DNA of 60,098 nt from Oscillospiraceae bacterium. GTDB lineage: Bacteria; Bacillota; Clostridia; Oscillospirales; Acutalibacteraceae. The notes beneath the pieces are model-generated. The model searched no databases, was not told the DNA's origin, and worked only from the letters and a program-made list of their open reading frames with translations. The DNA lies in NCBI GenBank assembly GCA_031268095.1, contig JAIRXU010000016.1:1-60098 (forward strand), given 5' to 3'. The translations under genes were made by a program, and so were the position numbers. This document shows, in pieces, positions 8,257-16,336 of this stretch; positions within the stretch are counted from its first letter, which is position 1, and each line of letters opens with the position of its first letter.

Positions 8257-8378
8257 AAATGTACCGCTTTTTTATGTGGTACATTGTAACATATTGACGG
8301 GCTTTCCGGCAAAGTGGCCCAATCCCCAGAAGACCGAAGAAAAGATTCACTATACAAGGGAAAATCGGAGGAATAACC

Positions 8379-9242
8379 ATGTCTCACGCCAGCGAAACCG
8401 AAACCGCCCTGCGGGCCACCATTCTCATGGAGGCCCTGCCGTATATCCAGAAATATCATAACAAGATCGTCGTCATCAAGTACGGCGGCAGCGCCATGCT
8501 CAACGAGGAACGCAAACGGCAGGTCATGGGAGATATCGCTCTGCTGCATTTGGTCGGCATCCGTGTCGTCGTCGTCCATGGCGGCGGACCGGAGATCTCC
8601 GAACTGCTCGGGCGGCTGGGGAAACCCTCGGAATTTATCAACGGCCTGCGGGTCACCGACCGGGAAACCGCCGAAGTCGTCCAGATGGTCCTGGCCGGCA
8701 AAATCAACAAAGGCCTGGTGGCCTTGATGGAGACCTTCGGGCGGCACGCCATCGGTCTGAGCGGCCTGGACGGGCAGATGATCGAGGCCAAGGTCCTGGA
8801 CCCCGCCCTGGGCTTTGTCGGGGAGATCACCCGCGTCGATGCCGCGCCTGTTCTGGCCGTGCTGGAGAATGGCTATATCCCCATCATCTCCACCATCGGC
8901 GGGGACAGCAGCGGCAACGTTTATAACATCAACGCCGATACCGCCGCCGCGCGCCTTGCCGCCGCTTTGGGCGCCGAAAGCCTGATTTCTCTTTCCGATA
9001 TCCCCGGCCTGCTGCGGGACGTCAGCGACGAGGATTCCCTGATTCCCCGCGTCCGGGCGGACGAAGTGCCCCGTCTGATCGAGGAAGGCATTCTTTCCGG
9101 CGGGATGATCCCCAAGGTGGACTGCTGCGTGGAGGCGATCCGCGGCGGCGTCCGCCGGGTGTTCATCCTCGACGGCCGCGTCCCCCATTCTATCCTGATC
9201 GAGGTCCTCTCGGACGCGGGCATCGGCACCATGTTCTTCTAG
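8379..9242 (+). CDS. argB: Acetylglutamate kinase
   Basis: 287 residues; CGGAGG lies 8 bases before the ATG. It phosphorylates N-acetylglutamate with ATP, the second step. The amino-acid-kinase fold is clear: VVIKYGGSAM (phosphate-binding Lys) near residue 30, VVVVHGGGPEI near residue 64, NINADTAAARLA near residue 184 and GGMIPKV near residue 243. The N-terminus lacks a long extra helix. It is preceded by its own promoter and followed by a GNAT gene in the same direction. Confidence 0.95.
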   Translation: MSHASETETALRATILMEALPYIQKYHNKIVVIKYGGSAMLNEERKRQVMGDIALLHLVGIRVVVVHGGGPEISELLGRLGKPSEFINGLRVTDRETAEVVQMVLAGKINKGLVALMETFGRHAIGLSGLDGQMIEAKVLDPALGFVGEITRVDAAPVLAVLENGYIPIISTIGGDSSGNVYNINADTAAARLAAALGAESLISLSDIPGLLRDVSDEDSLIPRVRADEVPRLIEEGILSGGMIPKVDCCVEAIRGGVRRVFILDGRVPHSILIEVLSDAGIGTMFF

Positions 9243-9294
9243 CGCCGCATCGCCGCAGCCCAATATTTCTGTTCCATAAGAAAGAGTGGCAGCC

Positions 9295-9723
9295 ATGACA
9301 AACGTGACCATCCGCCTCATGACCCTCGAAGACTATGACGCCGTGCATGCCCTCTGGGCGGCGGAACCCGGGATCGGACTGCATGACGCGGAAGATTCCC
9401 GGGAGGGAATCGCGGCTTACCTGCGCCGGAACCCCGCCACCTGCTTCGTCGCGGCGGCGGACGGGCTGCTCGTCGGCGCGGTGCTTTGCGGCCATGACGG
9501 CCGCCGCGGGTTCCTCAACCATGCCGTGACCGCGCCCGCCTTCCGGGGCCGGGGCGTCGGCCGGGCGCTGGCGGAATCTTGCCTGTCCGCCCTGCGCGCC
9601 GAGGGGATCCGCAAGGCCGCCGTCCTTGTCTTCCGCGACAATGACCCCGGCAACGCCTTCTGGTCCGCCCTCGGCTTTGACAGCCGGGAAGATCTCCTCT
9701 ACCAAACGCACCGGACCATCTGA
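9295..9723 (+). CDS. GNAT-family N-acetyltransferase
   Basis: 142 residues from ATG 9295; a GTG three codons earlier is an alternative, and AAGAAAGAG serves either. The acetyl-CoA loop is visible in VTAPAFRGRGVGRALAESC (R-x-x-G-x-G), followed by the NPGNAFW-type C-terminal strand typical of RimI-like GNAT proteins. It lies between argB and a lipoprotein gene. It is too short and differently organised for the classical ArgA, but a glutamate-acetylating role in priming the cycle cannot be excluded. The substrate is unknown. Confidence 0.8.
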   Translation: MTNVTIRLMTLEDYDAVHALWAAEPGIGLHDAEDSREGIAAYLRRNPATCFVAAADGLLVGAVLCGHDGRRGFLNHAVTAPAFRGRGVGRALAESCLSALRAEGIRKAAVLVFRDNDPGNAFWSALGFDSREDLLYQTHRTI

Positions 9724-9761
9724 CGCTGTCCTTTCCGCCTTTCTCTGGAAGGAGCTCTCCT

Positions 9762-11249
9762 ATGAAAAAATCTCCCGCGCCGCTTTCTCTCCTCGTTTTG
9801 CCGCTCCTTATTCTCTTCTCTTTTTCCGCCTGCCATTCGCCGGCGGAACCCGCCGCTCCCCCTCCCGCCCCCAAGGACCCCGTCCCGTCCCTCGCGGCGC
9901 TCCGGGACGGCCCAGCCCTCTATCTCACCTACCGGGAGGGCCGCACCCAGACGGTCTGGCGGCAATCTGCGCCCGACTTCCTCTATGGCCTGATCAACCA
10001 GAACGGCGAGGTCGTCGCGCCGGAAGTCTTCTGCGCCGTGCAGTTTTATTCTGACGAAGACGGTCACCCGCTGGGTCTCGCGGCGCTCCGCGCCGTCCCG
10101 CCCCGCGGCTGCCTGTTCTATGATCTCTCCGGCCGGGTGATTCTCGAAGTCCCCGGGGACGATATCAGCCGCGCCGAGGTTCTCCCCGGCGGGAAGGCGG
10201 CCATCCTGGAACGGTATCCCGGCGGTCTTTCCGACGGCCTTTCCCGCGTGGAACTGATCGGGATTCCCTCCGGGGAAACCCTGATTCCCGGCCGCAGGGA
10301 ACTGGAACTGCGCTATGCCCCGTCCGGCCTGGTTCTGGCGCTGGAGTGGATGGACGCAGACGGGAATTTTCCGGACGTTAAACCCGCCTGGCTCTTTGAT
10401 CCGGCCACAGGCAGGCGCACGGACCTGCCGGGGATCGAGGTCTATTTTCTCGAAGGGGAAGCGCCCTGGCCCGCGCGGGCGGAAGACGGCCGGTACGGCT
10501 ACATCGATGCCAGCGGCCAGTGGGTGATTCCGCCGCAGTATTCCCGCGCGGATCGGTTTCAGAACGGCCGCGCTGTCGTTCAGGCCGGGGACTGCCGGCT
10601 CATCGACACGGAAGGAACCGTGCTCGCCCAAGGGTACACCCGCTTGGAATGGAACGGCAGCCGCTGCGTTTACTCCACCGATGACGCGCACCTCGGCCTG
10701 ATGGACGCTCAGTTCCGGGATATTGTTCCCATGGTCTATGACCGGATCGACGCCGTTTATGCGGCGGATACCGCAACCTCCCTTTTGGCGCTCGGCGCGT
10801 CCGGTCAGCCGACCCGTCTGCTGGACGGCAACACCTTTGTTGCGCAATGGCCTGCAGGGTATACGCCCGATCATCTGGAAGGCCGTCTGCTCTGGCTCAG
10901 CCGGCAAGAAGCCGTTCCAGGCCCCGACCGCCTCCTGCTGGATTTGTCCGCGGGAACCCTCCTTCGGCTGCCGGAACAGCTCGCCCAGAACGCCAGCGCC
11001 CTCTTTGATCAATTCCTTGTCTCGCCGTTTTGGCAGGAGCAGACCACTGCCCTCTATACCCTCTCCGGCGATCCTCTCCCCGCCGCCTCCCCCTTCGCCG
11101 GGATTTCCCGGGTGAGCGCCCTCGTCTATGACGAGACTGGCGCCGCCCCCCTTGCCGCCTGGGTGATCCGCGGCCCCCGTCAGGGCTATATCAATTCCGC
11201 CGGGGACTGGCTCTACGCGGAATCCCGCTGGGCGGCCCTGGACGACTGA
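9762..11249 (+). CDS. WG-repeat lipoprotein
   Basis: 495 residues; GGAAGGAG precedes the ATG. The signal peptide ends in SFSAC, a lipobox. The mature part carries WG-type beta-propeller repeats: LYGLINQNGEVVAP near residue 77, YGYIDASGQWVIPPQYSRA near residue 246, and a terminal GYINSAGDWLYAESRW. WG-repeat proteins are common extracytoplasmic proteins of unsettled function in gut Firmicutes and Bacteroidetes. Nothing links it biochemically to arginine synthesis, although it is flanked by argB/GNAT and argD. Confidence 0.75.
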   Translation: MKKSPAPLSLLVLPLLILFSFSACHSPAEPAAPPPAPKDPVPSLAALRDGPALYLTYREGRTQTVWRQSAPDFLYGLINQNGEVVAPEVFCAVQFYSDEDGHPLGLAALRAVPPRGCLFYDLSGRVILEVPGDDISRAEVLPGGKAAILERYPGGLSDGLSRVELIGIPSGETLIPGRRELELRYAPSGLVLALEWMDADGNFPDVKPAWLFDPATGRRTDLPGIEVYFLEGEAPWPARAEDGRYGYIDASGQWVIPPQYSRADRFQNGRAVVQAGDCRLIDTEGTVLAQGYTRLEWNGSRCVYSTDDAHLGLMDAQFRDIVPMVYDRIDAVYAADTATSLLALGASGQPTRLLDGNTFVAQWPAGYTPDHLEGRLLWLSRQEAVPGPDRLLLDLSAGTLLRLPEQLAQNASALFDQFLVSPFWQEQTTALYTLSGDPLPAASPFAGISRVSALVYDETGAAPLAAWVIRGPRQGYINSAGDWLYAESRWAALDD

Positions 11250-11311
11250 CCGCCGGACGGTTTTTCAGCGAACGCGTCCCCCCAAAAAAATGCACCAAAG
11301 GAGTCGTTTCT

Positions 11312-12484
11312 ATGTCCACCCAATCCCTCACCGACCAATACCTTGCCCATACCTACGCCCGGACGCCGGTGACGTTCGTCCGCGGCTCCGGTTCCCTGCT
11401 CTGGGACGAAACCGGGCGGGAATACATCGACCTCGGCAGCGGCATCGCCGTCAACGGCCTTGGCCTGGCGGATGAGGGCTGGGCCGCCGCCGTCGCCGCC
11501 CAGGCGGGCGCCCTGGCCCATACCTCGAATCTCTACTACACCGAGCCGCAGGCCCTGCTGGCGGAAACCCTCTGCACCCGTGCGGGGCTGCAAACGGTTT
11601 TCTTCTCCAACTCCGGCGCGGAGGCCAACGAATGCATGATCAAGACCGCGCGGAAGTGGGCGGCCCACCGCTGGGGAGAAGCGGCCCGCCCCGGCATTGT
11701 CACCCTGCTGGGCAGTTTCCACGGCCGGACCATGGCCACCCTCAGCGCCACGGGCCAGACCCACTATCACGAAACCTTCGGCCCCTTCCTCCCGGGATTT
11801 TATCACGCCGTGCCGGGCGACCTCTCTTCCCTGCGCAGCGTCCTTGCCGAACAGAAAGGCGCGCTCTGCGCGGTGATGATCGAGCTGATCCAGGGGGAAG
11901 GCGGTGTGCTGGACCTGAGCCCCGCCTATGTCTGGGACCTGGCGGCCCTCTGCGCGGAAGAAAACCTGCTGCTGCTGGTGGACGAGGTCCAGACCGGCAA
12001 CGGCCGCACCGGAACCCTCTTCGCCTATGAGCAATACGGGATCGAACCCGATATTGTCAGCACCGCCAAGGGCCTGGCCGGCGGCCTTCCCCTGGGCGCG
12101 ACGCTCTTCGGCCCCCGGACCGCCGGCGTCCTCACCCCCGGTTCCCATGGCTCTACCTTCGGCGGCAACCCTGTCTGCGCCGCCGCGGCGAATTATGTCC
12201 TCAGCCGTCTGGATGAAGCCCTGCTCTCTTCGGTCCGCCAGAAAAGCGCCTTCCTCCGGGCCCGGCTGGCGCGGGCCCCCGGCGTCCGGCGCGTCACAGG
12301 CCTCGGACTGATGGTCGGGATCGAGACGGACCGTCCGGCGGCGGAGATTCAGGCGGCGTGCCTGGCCCAAGGGCTGCTCGTCCTGACCGCCAAAGACCGC
12401 CTCCGCCTCCTTCCCGCCCTGACCGTCCCGGACGCGCTGCTGGCGCGGGCCACAGAAATTCTCTGCGCGGCCATCGCCGGATAG
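11312..12484 (+). CDS. argD: Acetylornithine aminotransferase
   Basis: 390 residues; AAAGGAG lies 8 bases before the ATG. This class III PLP aminotransferase makes N-acetylornithine from the semialdehyde and glutamate. The PLP lysine is Lys253 in STAKGLAGGLPLGA; the PLP-phosphate strand FFSNSGAEANE and the aspartate strand LLLLVDEVQTGNGRTG are present. It may also serve in lysine synthesis. Last of the arg genes in the window. Confidence 0.95.
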   Translation: MSTQSLTDQYLAHTYARTPVTFVRGSGSLLWDETGREYIDLGSGIAVNGLGLADEGWAAAVAAQAGALAHTSNLYYTEPQALLAETLCTRAGLQTVFFSNSGAEANECMIKTARKWAAHRWGEAARPGIVTLLGSFHGRTMATLSATGQTHYHETFGPFLPGFYHAVPGDLSSLRSVLAEQKGALCAVMIELIQGEGGVLDLSPAYVWDLAALCAEENLLLLVDEVQTGNGRTGTLFAYEQYGIEPDIVSTAKGLAGGLPLGATLFGPRTAGVLTPGSHGSTFGGNPVCAAAANYVLSRLDEALLSSVRQKSAFLRARLARAPGVRRVTGLGLMVGIETDRPAAEIQAACLAQGLLVLTAKDRLRLLPALTVPDALLARATEILCAAIAG

Positions 12485-12537
12485 CCGGAGAATTCCTGCG
12501 CCGCCGAAAAATCCCCGCAAAAATTCCGCAAAAACTA

Positions 12538-12566
12538 TAGACAAACGCGCCGGAATCCGGTATAAT
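12538..12566 (+). promoter_or_regulatory. Promoter of the DivIVA-like gene
   Basis: TAGACA at 12538-12543 and TATAAT at 12561-12566 with a 17-bp spacer; the leader is about 90 bases. Confidence 0.75.
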
Positions 12567-12660
12567 ACCCTTGGATATGATTGGGGTGTTGGATCTCCCG
12601 GCGGCGAACCGGGCCGCTTCTCTGATTTCTCCCCGAAAACAGAAAGGACCGAAAGCAGTT

Positions 12661-14154
12661 ATGGATCAGGAATATCCGTTCCGCGCGCGGGGGCGCCATG
12701 GCTTTGACCGCGACGACGTCATCAACTATATTGCCCAGGCTCAGGCCAGCTGCAACGAGCACCTTGCCCGGCTGGCGGAATTGGAAACCGCCAAACAGGC
12801 CTGGCAGGCCCAGGCGAAAACCCTCGAGCGTGAGCTGGGGGTTTTGAAGTCCCGCAACCAGGAGCTGGAACAGCAGCTCAACCAGGAGCGCATGACCGGC
12901 GCCGCCCAGCGGCAGGAGCTGGAATGGGCCCTGGCCGATAAAGACGGCGGCGCGCCCGGCGGTTCTGCCGGTCCCGCGGAGGCCGACGAACTGCGCGCGA
13001 AGGTCGCGGCGCTGGAAGAGCAGCTTTCCTCCCTGAAAGAAGCGAAACTCACCGAGCCCGCCCGCCCGGCGCTCTCTTTGGTGCCGGAAAACGGCGACAG
13101 CGCCCGGACCCAGGAACTCCATGCCCAAATCCTCCAGCTGACGGACCGGGTCAACCAGACCGCCGCCGAATTGGAAGCGCAGGTGCAGTCCGCCCGCGAA
13201 TGGAAGGCCCGCGCGGAATCCTTCGCCGAGGAAAAGGCCGCGGCCGAGGAACACGCCCGTCATTTGGACGATGAACTGCTGGAGCAGACCGGCGCGGCCT
13301 ACAGCGCCAAAGATAAAATCACCGCCTTGGAATTGGCCGCCCAAAAAGAAAAGGATGTGCTGACGGAGCGGATCACCGCCCTTGAGGCGGAAGCAAGCCG
13401 CCAAGCCGATTCTTTCTCGCGGCAAGCTGCCCATGCCGAAGCCTTGGAGCTGGAGAAAATCGCCCTGACCGAGCACATCGCTTCCCTTCAGGAAACCATT
13501 GCCGGGCTGGAGGGCATCACCGCCGGACTCGAAGAAACCATCGCTGCCCTCAAGGCGAAACGCGCCGAGGACGAGACCGAGCAGGACGCCAAAACCTCCC
13601 GTCTGGAATTCGCGCTGGAAGACGCCCATCAGGCCAAAGAAGCCTTGGACGCGGAAATCGTCCTGCTGCGCAGCCGGATCGAGGACCTGGAAGCCCAGCT
13701 GGCCAGCGAAAAAGGCAACGATACGCTGCGTTCCATGATGCTCGCGTCTTTCAATTACTCCAACCTTTATGTGGAAAATAACCTCAAGACCGCCCAGGTC
13801 ATTTCCGACGCGACGACGAAAAACATCGGCCGGGCCAGCGAGTCCGCCGCTGTCCTGCTGGAGCAGGTGGAAACCATCGTCCGCGCCTTCAATGACAATG
13901 TCAATCAGATCCGTTCCGGCCTTTCCTCTTTCCAGCGGGAGCTGATGTCCATGCAGAGCGGGATGAGCCAGCGCCTGTCGAAAGACAAATTCTCCGCGCT
14001 GCTGGAGGAGAACGAGCGCCTGCGGGAAGAACTGGAGCACGAGCTGCTGGCCGAACTGAACGAGGACTCCGCCGCGGACCCGATATTGCCCAGCCCGGAC
14101 GCGCCCCTGCCCTTCGCGGAGCCCCAGCGCGATTACCGCGATTACCTCAACTGA
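12661..14154 (+). CDS. DivIVA-domain coiled-coil protein
   Basis: 497 residues from ATG 12661 (GAAAGGA about 12 bases upstream); the frame is open further up but the DivIVA start motif begins here. The N-terminus YPFRARGRHGFDRDDVINYI resembles the DivIVA/GpsB lipid-binding domain, in which a short hydrophobic loop is followed by FdxxdVdxfl. Most of the rest is heptad coiled coil (residues 40-370), then VENNLKTAQVISDAT, which is reminiscent of the DivIVA tail helices, and an acidic end. DivIVA proteins collect at curved membrane and recruit division or sporulation factors. It is much longer than DivIVA (about 160-220 residues). Confidence 0.65.
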   Translation: MDQEYPFRARGRHGFDRDDVINYIAQAQASCNEHLARLAELETAKQAWQAQAKTLERELGVLKSRNQELEQQLNQERMTGAAQRQELEWALADKDGGAPGGSAGPAEADELRAKVAALEEQLSSLKEAKLTEPARPALSLVPENGDSARTQELHAQILQLTDRVNQTAAELEAQVQSAREWKARAESFAEEKAAAEEHARHLDDELLEQTGAAYSAKDKITALELAAQKEKDVLTERITALEAEASRQADSFSRQAAHAEALELEKIALTEHIASLQETIAGLEGITAGLEETIAALKAKRAEDETEQDAKTSRLEFALEDAHQAKEALDAEIVLLRSRIEDLEAQLASEKGNDTLRSMMLASFNYSNLYVENNLKTAQVISDATTKNIGRASESAAVLLEQVETIVRAFNDNVNQIRSGLSSFQRELMSMQSGMSQRLSKDKFSALLEENERLREELEHELLAELNEDSAADPILPSPDAPLPFAEPQRDYRDYLN

Positions 14155-14173
14155 CCCGCTGGCCCCTCTGCCT

Positions 14174-14222
14174 TCCCCGCACAACCCACAACCCGCCGCC
14201 CGGATCCTCCTCCGGTCGGCGG
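14174..14222 (+). repeat. 49-bp direct repeat, left copy
   Basis: Identical to 14573-14621 except for one base (T at 14216, C at 14615). Each copy contains the same terminator stem and a shared CCCCGCACAACCCACAAC lead-in. The two copies bracket the toxin-antitoxin-like module. Confidence 0.9.
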
Positions 14223-14229
14223 TTTTTTT
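14193..14229 (+). terminator. Terminator of the DivIVA-like gene
   Basis: Stem CCGCCGcCCGG / CCGGtCGGCGG with loop ATCCTCCT, followed by seven T residues. Confidence 0.85.
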
Positions 14230-14241
14230 CAAAAAAAACAC

Positions 14242-14271
14242 TTGACATAACCAATGCGTTCGGTTTATAAT
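14242..14271 (+). promoter_or_regulatory. Promoter of the antisense RNA
   Basis: TTGACA at 14242-14247 and TATAAT at 14266-14271 with an 18-bp spacer: both boxes are consensus. No gene in this direction follows before the terminator at 14340-14375, so the product should be an RNA of about 100 bases. Confidence 0.8.
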
Positions 14272-14277
14272 AAGCAA

Positions 14278-14382
14278 GAGGGGAATAGCGCCGCGCGACA
14301 GACGGCCTCCCTACCCCTCGTTCAAAATGAATTACGGAAGTAACCGCCCAGCTTGTCACGGCTCGGGGCGGTTACTTCTTAC
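14278..14382 (+). ncRNA. Candidate antisense antitoxin RNA
   Basis: Predicted transcript from the promoter at 14242-14271 to the terminator ending at 14375. It begins with GAGGGG (14278-14283), which can pair with CCCCTC (14314-14319) to form a 5' stem-loop, and ends in a 9-bp terminator stem. It covers the stop codon and 3' untranslated part of the convergent 26-codon ORF, so the two RNAs would be complementary over their 3' ends, as in TxpA/RatA of Bacillus subtilis. No ORF with a binding site is seen within it. Inferred from sequence only. Confidence 0.6.
14340..14375. terminator. Shared convergent terminator
   Basis: GTAACCGCC (14340-14348) and GGCGGTTAC (14367-14375) form a 9-bp stem with an 18-base loop. 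On both strands it is followed by T-rich but interrupted sequence. It would end both the peptide mRNA and the antisense RNA. Confidence 0.7.
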
Positions 14383-14452
14383 TGCCCTTGACTGTCATGA
14401 GGTACCCGGTGGCAATCACAAGGAAAGCCAATAAGTAGAGCCCAAAATCCAA
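14372..14452 (-). CDS. 26-residue hydrophobic peptide, candidate type I toxin
   Basis: A TTG start at 14452-14450 lies 8 bases after a perfect GGAGG. The peptide starts MDFGLYLLAFLVIATGY, continues LMTV and ends KGSKK. It is therefore one transmembrane helix of about 20 residues with a basic tail, the usual form of small membrane toxins such as Fst, TxpA or BsrG. An in-frame GTG at 14461 would add three residues (VKR) but overlaps the binding site. It has its own promoter and leader, a masked binding site and a convergent antisense RNA. The family was not recognised; toxicity is inference. Confidence 0.65.
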   Translation of the reverse strand: MDFGLYLLAFLVIATGYLMTVKGSKK

Positions 14453-14460
14453 TCTTTTCA

Positions 14461-14474
14461 CCTCCTTTCGGAGG
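14461..14474 (-). promoter_or_regulatory. Hairpin masking the peptide's Shine-Dalgarno site
   Basis: On the minus strand CCTCC-GAAA-GGAGG forms a 5-bp stem with a GNRA tetraloop, hiding the GGAGG that lies 8 bases before the TTG start. This would hold translation low unless the hairpin opens, a control common to type I toxin mRNAs. Confidence 0.65.
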
Positions 14475-14514
14475 GAAGGGGAGCAACCGCCGCTGCCGCG
14501 CAAGCGCCACGAAC

Positions 14515-14543
14515 AGTATAGCGCAATTCGTCAAATATTGCAA
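14515..14543 (-). promoter_or_regulatory. Promoter of the hydrophobic peptide mRNA
   Basis: Reading the minus strand, TTGCAA (14543-14538), a 17-bp spacer and TATACT (14520-14515). The predicted start near 14508 gives a leader of about 55 bases. Confidence 0.7.
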
Positions 14544-14572
14544 GCGGAATTTCGATTTTCTTATGAATTGTC

Positions 14573-14621
14573 TCCCCGCACAACCCACAACCCGCCGCCC
14601 GGATCCTCCTCCGGCCGGCGG
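14573..14621 (+). repeat. 49-bp direct repeat, right copy
   Basis: Second copy of 14174-14222 with a single mismatch, starting 399 bp downstream of the first. Confidence 0.9.
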
Positions 14622-14628
14622 GTTTTCT
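14591..14628. terminator. Duplicated terminator between the peptide module and rhaB
   Basis: Stem CCGCCGcCCGG / CCGGcCGGCGG, extended by one G-C pair, then GGTTTTCTTTT on the plus strand. On the minus strand it lies 84 bases beyond the rhaB stop and could end that transcript, although the T-run there is poor. Confidence 0.7.
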
Positions 14629-14711
14629 TTTGCTTTCTTCCGTCAGGCCAGGAACCGTGTGCCCGGTGAATCGCGGGGCAAACCGTGTTCCCCGCCTGCG
14701 GCGCGCTTCCC

Positions 14712-16193
14712 TTACCCTACCTTCCTCAGAAATTCCCCGTACCCTTCCTGCCATGCCGCTTCGTCCCGGGGCAGGTATTCCCGGACGGGGAAGGACCGCG
14801 CGATCAGTTCCCGCGCCTCGGCCAGCCCCGTCAGCTCCCCCTGGGCCATCAGCTGCACCGCCAGATTCCCCAGCACCGTCGCTTCCGCCGGCCCGGCCAG
14901 CACCGGAATCCCGCAGGCGTTGGCCGTCATCTGGCAAAGCAGCGTGTCCTTTACCCCGCCGCCGATGACGTGCAGGCGCGCGTAGCGCTTGCCGGTGCAG
15001 TCCTGGAGCCTTTCCAGCGTCCGGCGGTACTGCATCGCCAGAGACTCGTAAATGCAGCGGACCGTCTCGCCGACGGTTTCCGGCGGACGCTGGCCGCCGC
15101 GCCGGCAGACGTCCCGGATCCGGGCGGGAATGTCCCCCGGCGCGCCGAAAGCGGGGTCGTCCGGATCGAGGAACCGCCGGAACGCCGGCGCGTCCAGCGC
15201 CAGGCGCTCCAAGTCCGCGTACGAGTAGCTCTCCCCCGCGCGGGCCCAGGCCCGCCGGCTTTCCTGGATCAGCCAGAGCCCCGTGATATTCTTGAGGAAC
15301 CGGGTCTTTCCCAGCCCTCCTTCGTTGGTGATGTTGTATTTATATGCCTTGTCGTCCGCAATCGGCCTCTCCAGCTCCGTGCCCAGCAGCGACCAGGTTC
15401 CGGAACTCAGAAACGCAAATTCGGACCCCGCTTCCCCGCTCGGCACGGCGCAGACAGCGGACTGTGTGTCGTGCCCGCAGACGGAAATCACCGGCACCGG
15501 ACTCAGCCCCGTTTCCTCCTGGCTTTCCGGCAGCAGCGGCCCCAGCGGCGTCCCCGCCGGGACGATCTCCCCCACCAGCCGCCTTGGCAGCCCGAGCGTC
15601 TCGAACACCCGTTCCGACCACACTGGCCCCGCGCCGTCCTCGACCCGCAGCAGCTGGGAGGTCCGGGCAATCGATTCTTCCGTCGTCCGCTCCCCCGTGA
15701 GGAAATACCCCAGCAAATCCGGCAGGAACAGCAGCCGCTCCGCGCGCTCCAGCAGCGCGGGCCGCTGCCTGGCCAGGGCGAAGAGCTGGAACACCGTGTT
15801 GCCGGTCATGAACTGGAGCCCCGTCTCCCGGTAGAACGCCGGCAGCGGAAAGATCTCCCCCGCCGCTTCAATGCTCCCCGCCGTCCGGGCGTCCCGGTAG
15901 TGGACCGGGTTTTCCAGCAACCGTCCGTCCGCGCCCAGCAGCCCGAAGTCCACCCCCCAGGTGTCAATCCCGATGGAGCGGATCCCGGCCGCACCGGCGG
16001 TCCGGCGGCGCAGCCCCTGCCGGATTTCGTGCAGCAGGCGCAGGATGTCCCAGTAGAGCGTCCCGCCCAGCCCGACGGGTTCGTTGGGGAAGCGGTGCAG
16101 TTCCTCCAGGGCGAGCTTGCCGCCGTCGTAGCAGCCGAGCATGACCCGTCCGCCGGACGCGCCAAGGTCAACCGCGCAGGAGAGGGTAGGCAT
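14712..16193 (-). CDS. rhaB: Rhamnulokinase (FGGY-family carbohydrate kinase)
   Basis: 493 residues from ATG 16193, with GAAAGGA 7-8 bases upstream; a longer reading to 16235 lacks a site. Rhamnulokinase phosphorylates L-rhamnulose with ATP. Visible motifs are the N-terminal phosphate loop CAVDLGASGGRVMLG, SIGIDTWGVDFGLL with the catalytic Asp, PVISVCGHDTQSAV, FLSSGTWSLLG, and the C-terminal HVIGGGVKDTLLCQMTANA. The spread of these motifs fits RhaB better than xylulokinase or glycerol kinase. No other rhamnose gene is adjacent, so the exact sugar is inferred from family resemblance only. Confidence 0.85.
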   Translation of the reverse strand: MPTLSCAVDLGASGGRVMLGCYDGGKLALEELHRFPNEPVGLGGTLYWDILRLLHEIRQGLRRRTAGAAGIRSIGIDTWGVDFGLLGADGRLLENPVHYRDARTAGSIEAAGEIFPLPAFYRETGLQFMTGNTVFQLFALARQRPALLERAERLLFLPDLLGYFLTGERTTEESIARTSQLLRVEDGAGPVWSERVFETLGLPRRLVGEIVPAGTPLGPLLPESQEETGLSPVPVISVCGHDTQSAVCAVPSGEAGSEFAFLSSGTWSLLGTELERPIADDKAYKYNITNEGGLGKTRFLKNITGLWLIQESRRAWARAGESYSYADLERLALDAPAFRRFLDPDDPAFGAPGDIPARIRDVCRRGGQRPPETVGETVRCIYESLAMQYRRTLERLQDCTGKRYARLHVIGGGVKDTLLCQMTANACGIPVLAGPAEATVLGNLAVQLMAQGELTGLAEARELIARSFPVREYLPRDEAAWQEGYGEFLRKVG

Positions 16194-16288
16194 AGTATCA
16201 TCCTTTCTCGGACACATCTCAGATACAACTCTCACAGGTCCCGCTTATTTGTTCTTTATTATACGCCATCCCGTCCCAAAAAGCAAGC

Positions 16289-16323
16289 AAAAAAACACCC
16301 GCCCCCCGGTTTCCCGGCGGCGG
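16289..16323 (-). terminator. Terminator of the two-TM membrane protein gene
   Basis: On the minus strand CCGCCGCCGGG-AAA-CCGGGGGGCGGG is followed by TGTTTTTTTGC. The CCGGGAAACCGG core recurs in the bofA terminator at 17629-17654. Confidence 0.8.
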
Positions 16324-16336
16324 CTGGTTGTTTGAT

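Noticed and set aside
12535-14277. 580-codon minus-strand ORF opposite the DivIVA-like gene
   Set aside because: Mirror of a coiled-coil coding sequence with no ribosome site at its start; composition is typical of shadow frames.
14372-14461. GTG at 14461 as start of the hydrophobic peptide
   Set aside because: It overlaps the GGAGG site; the TTG nine bases later has ideal 8-base spacing.
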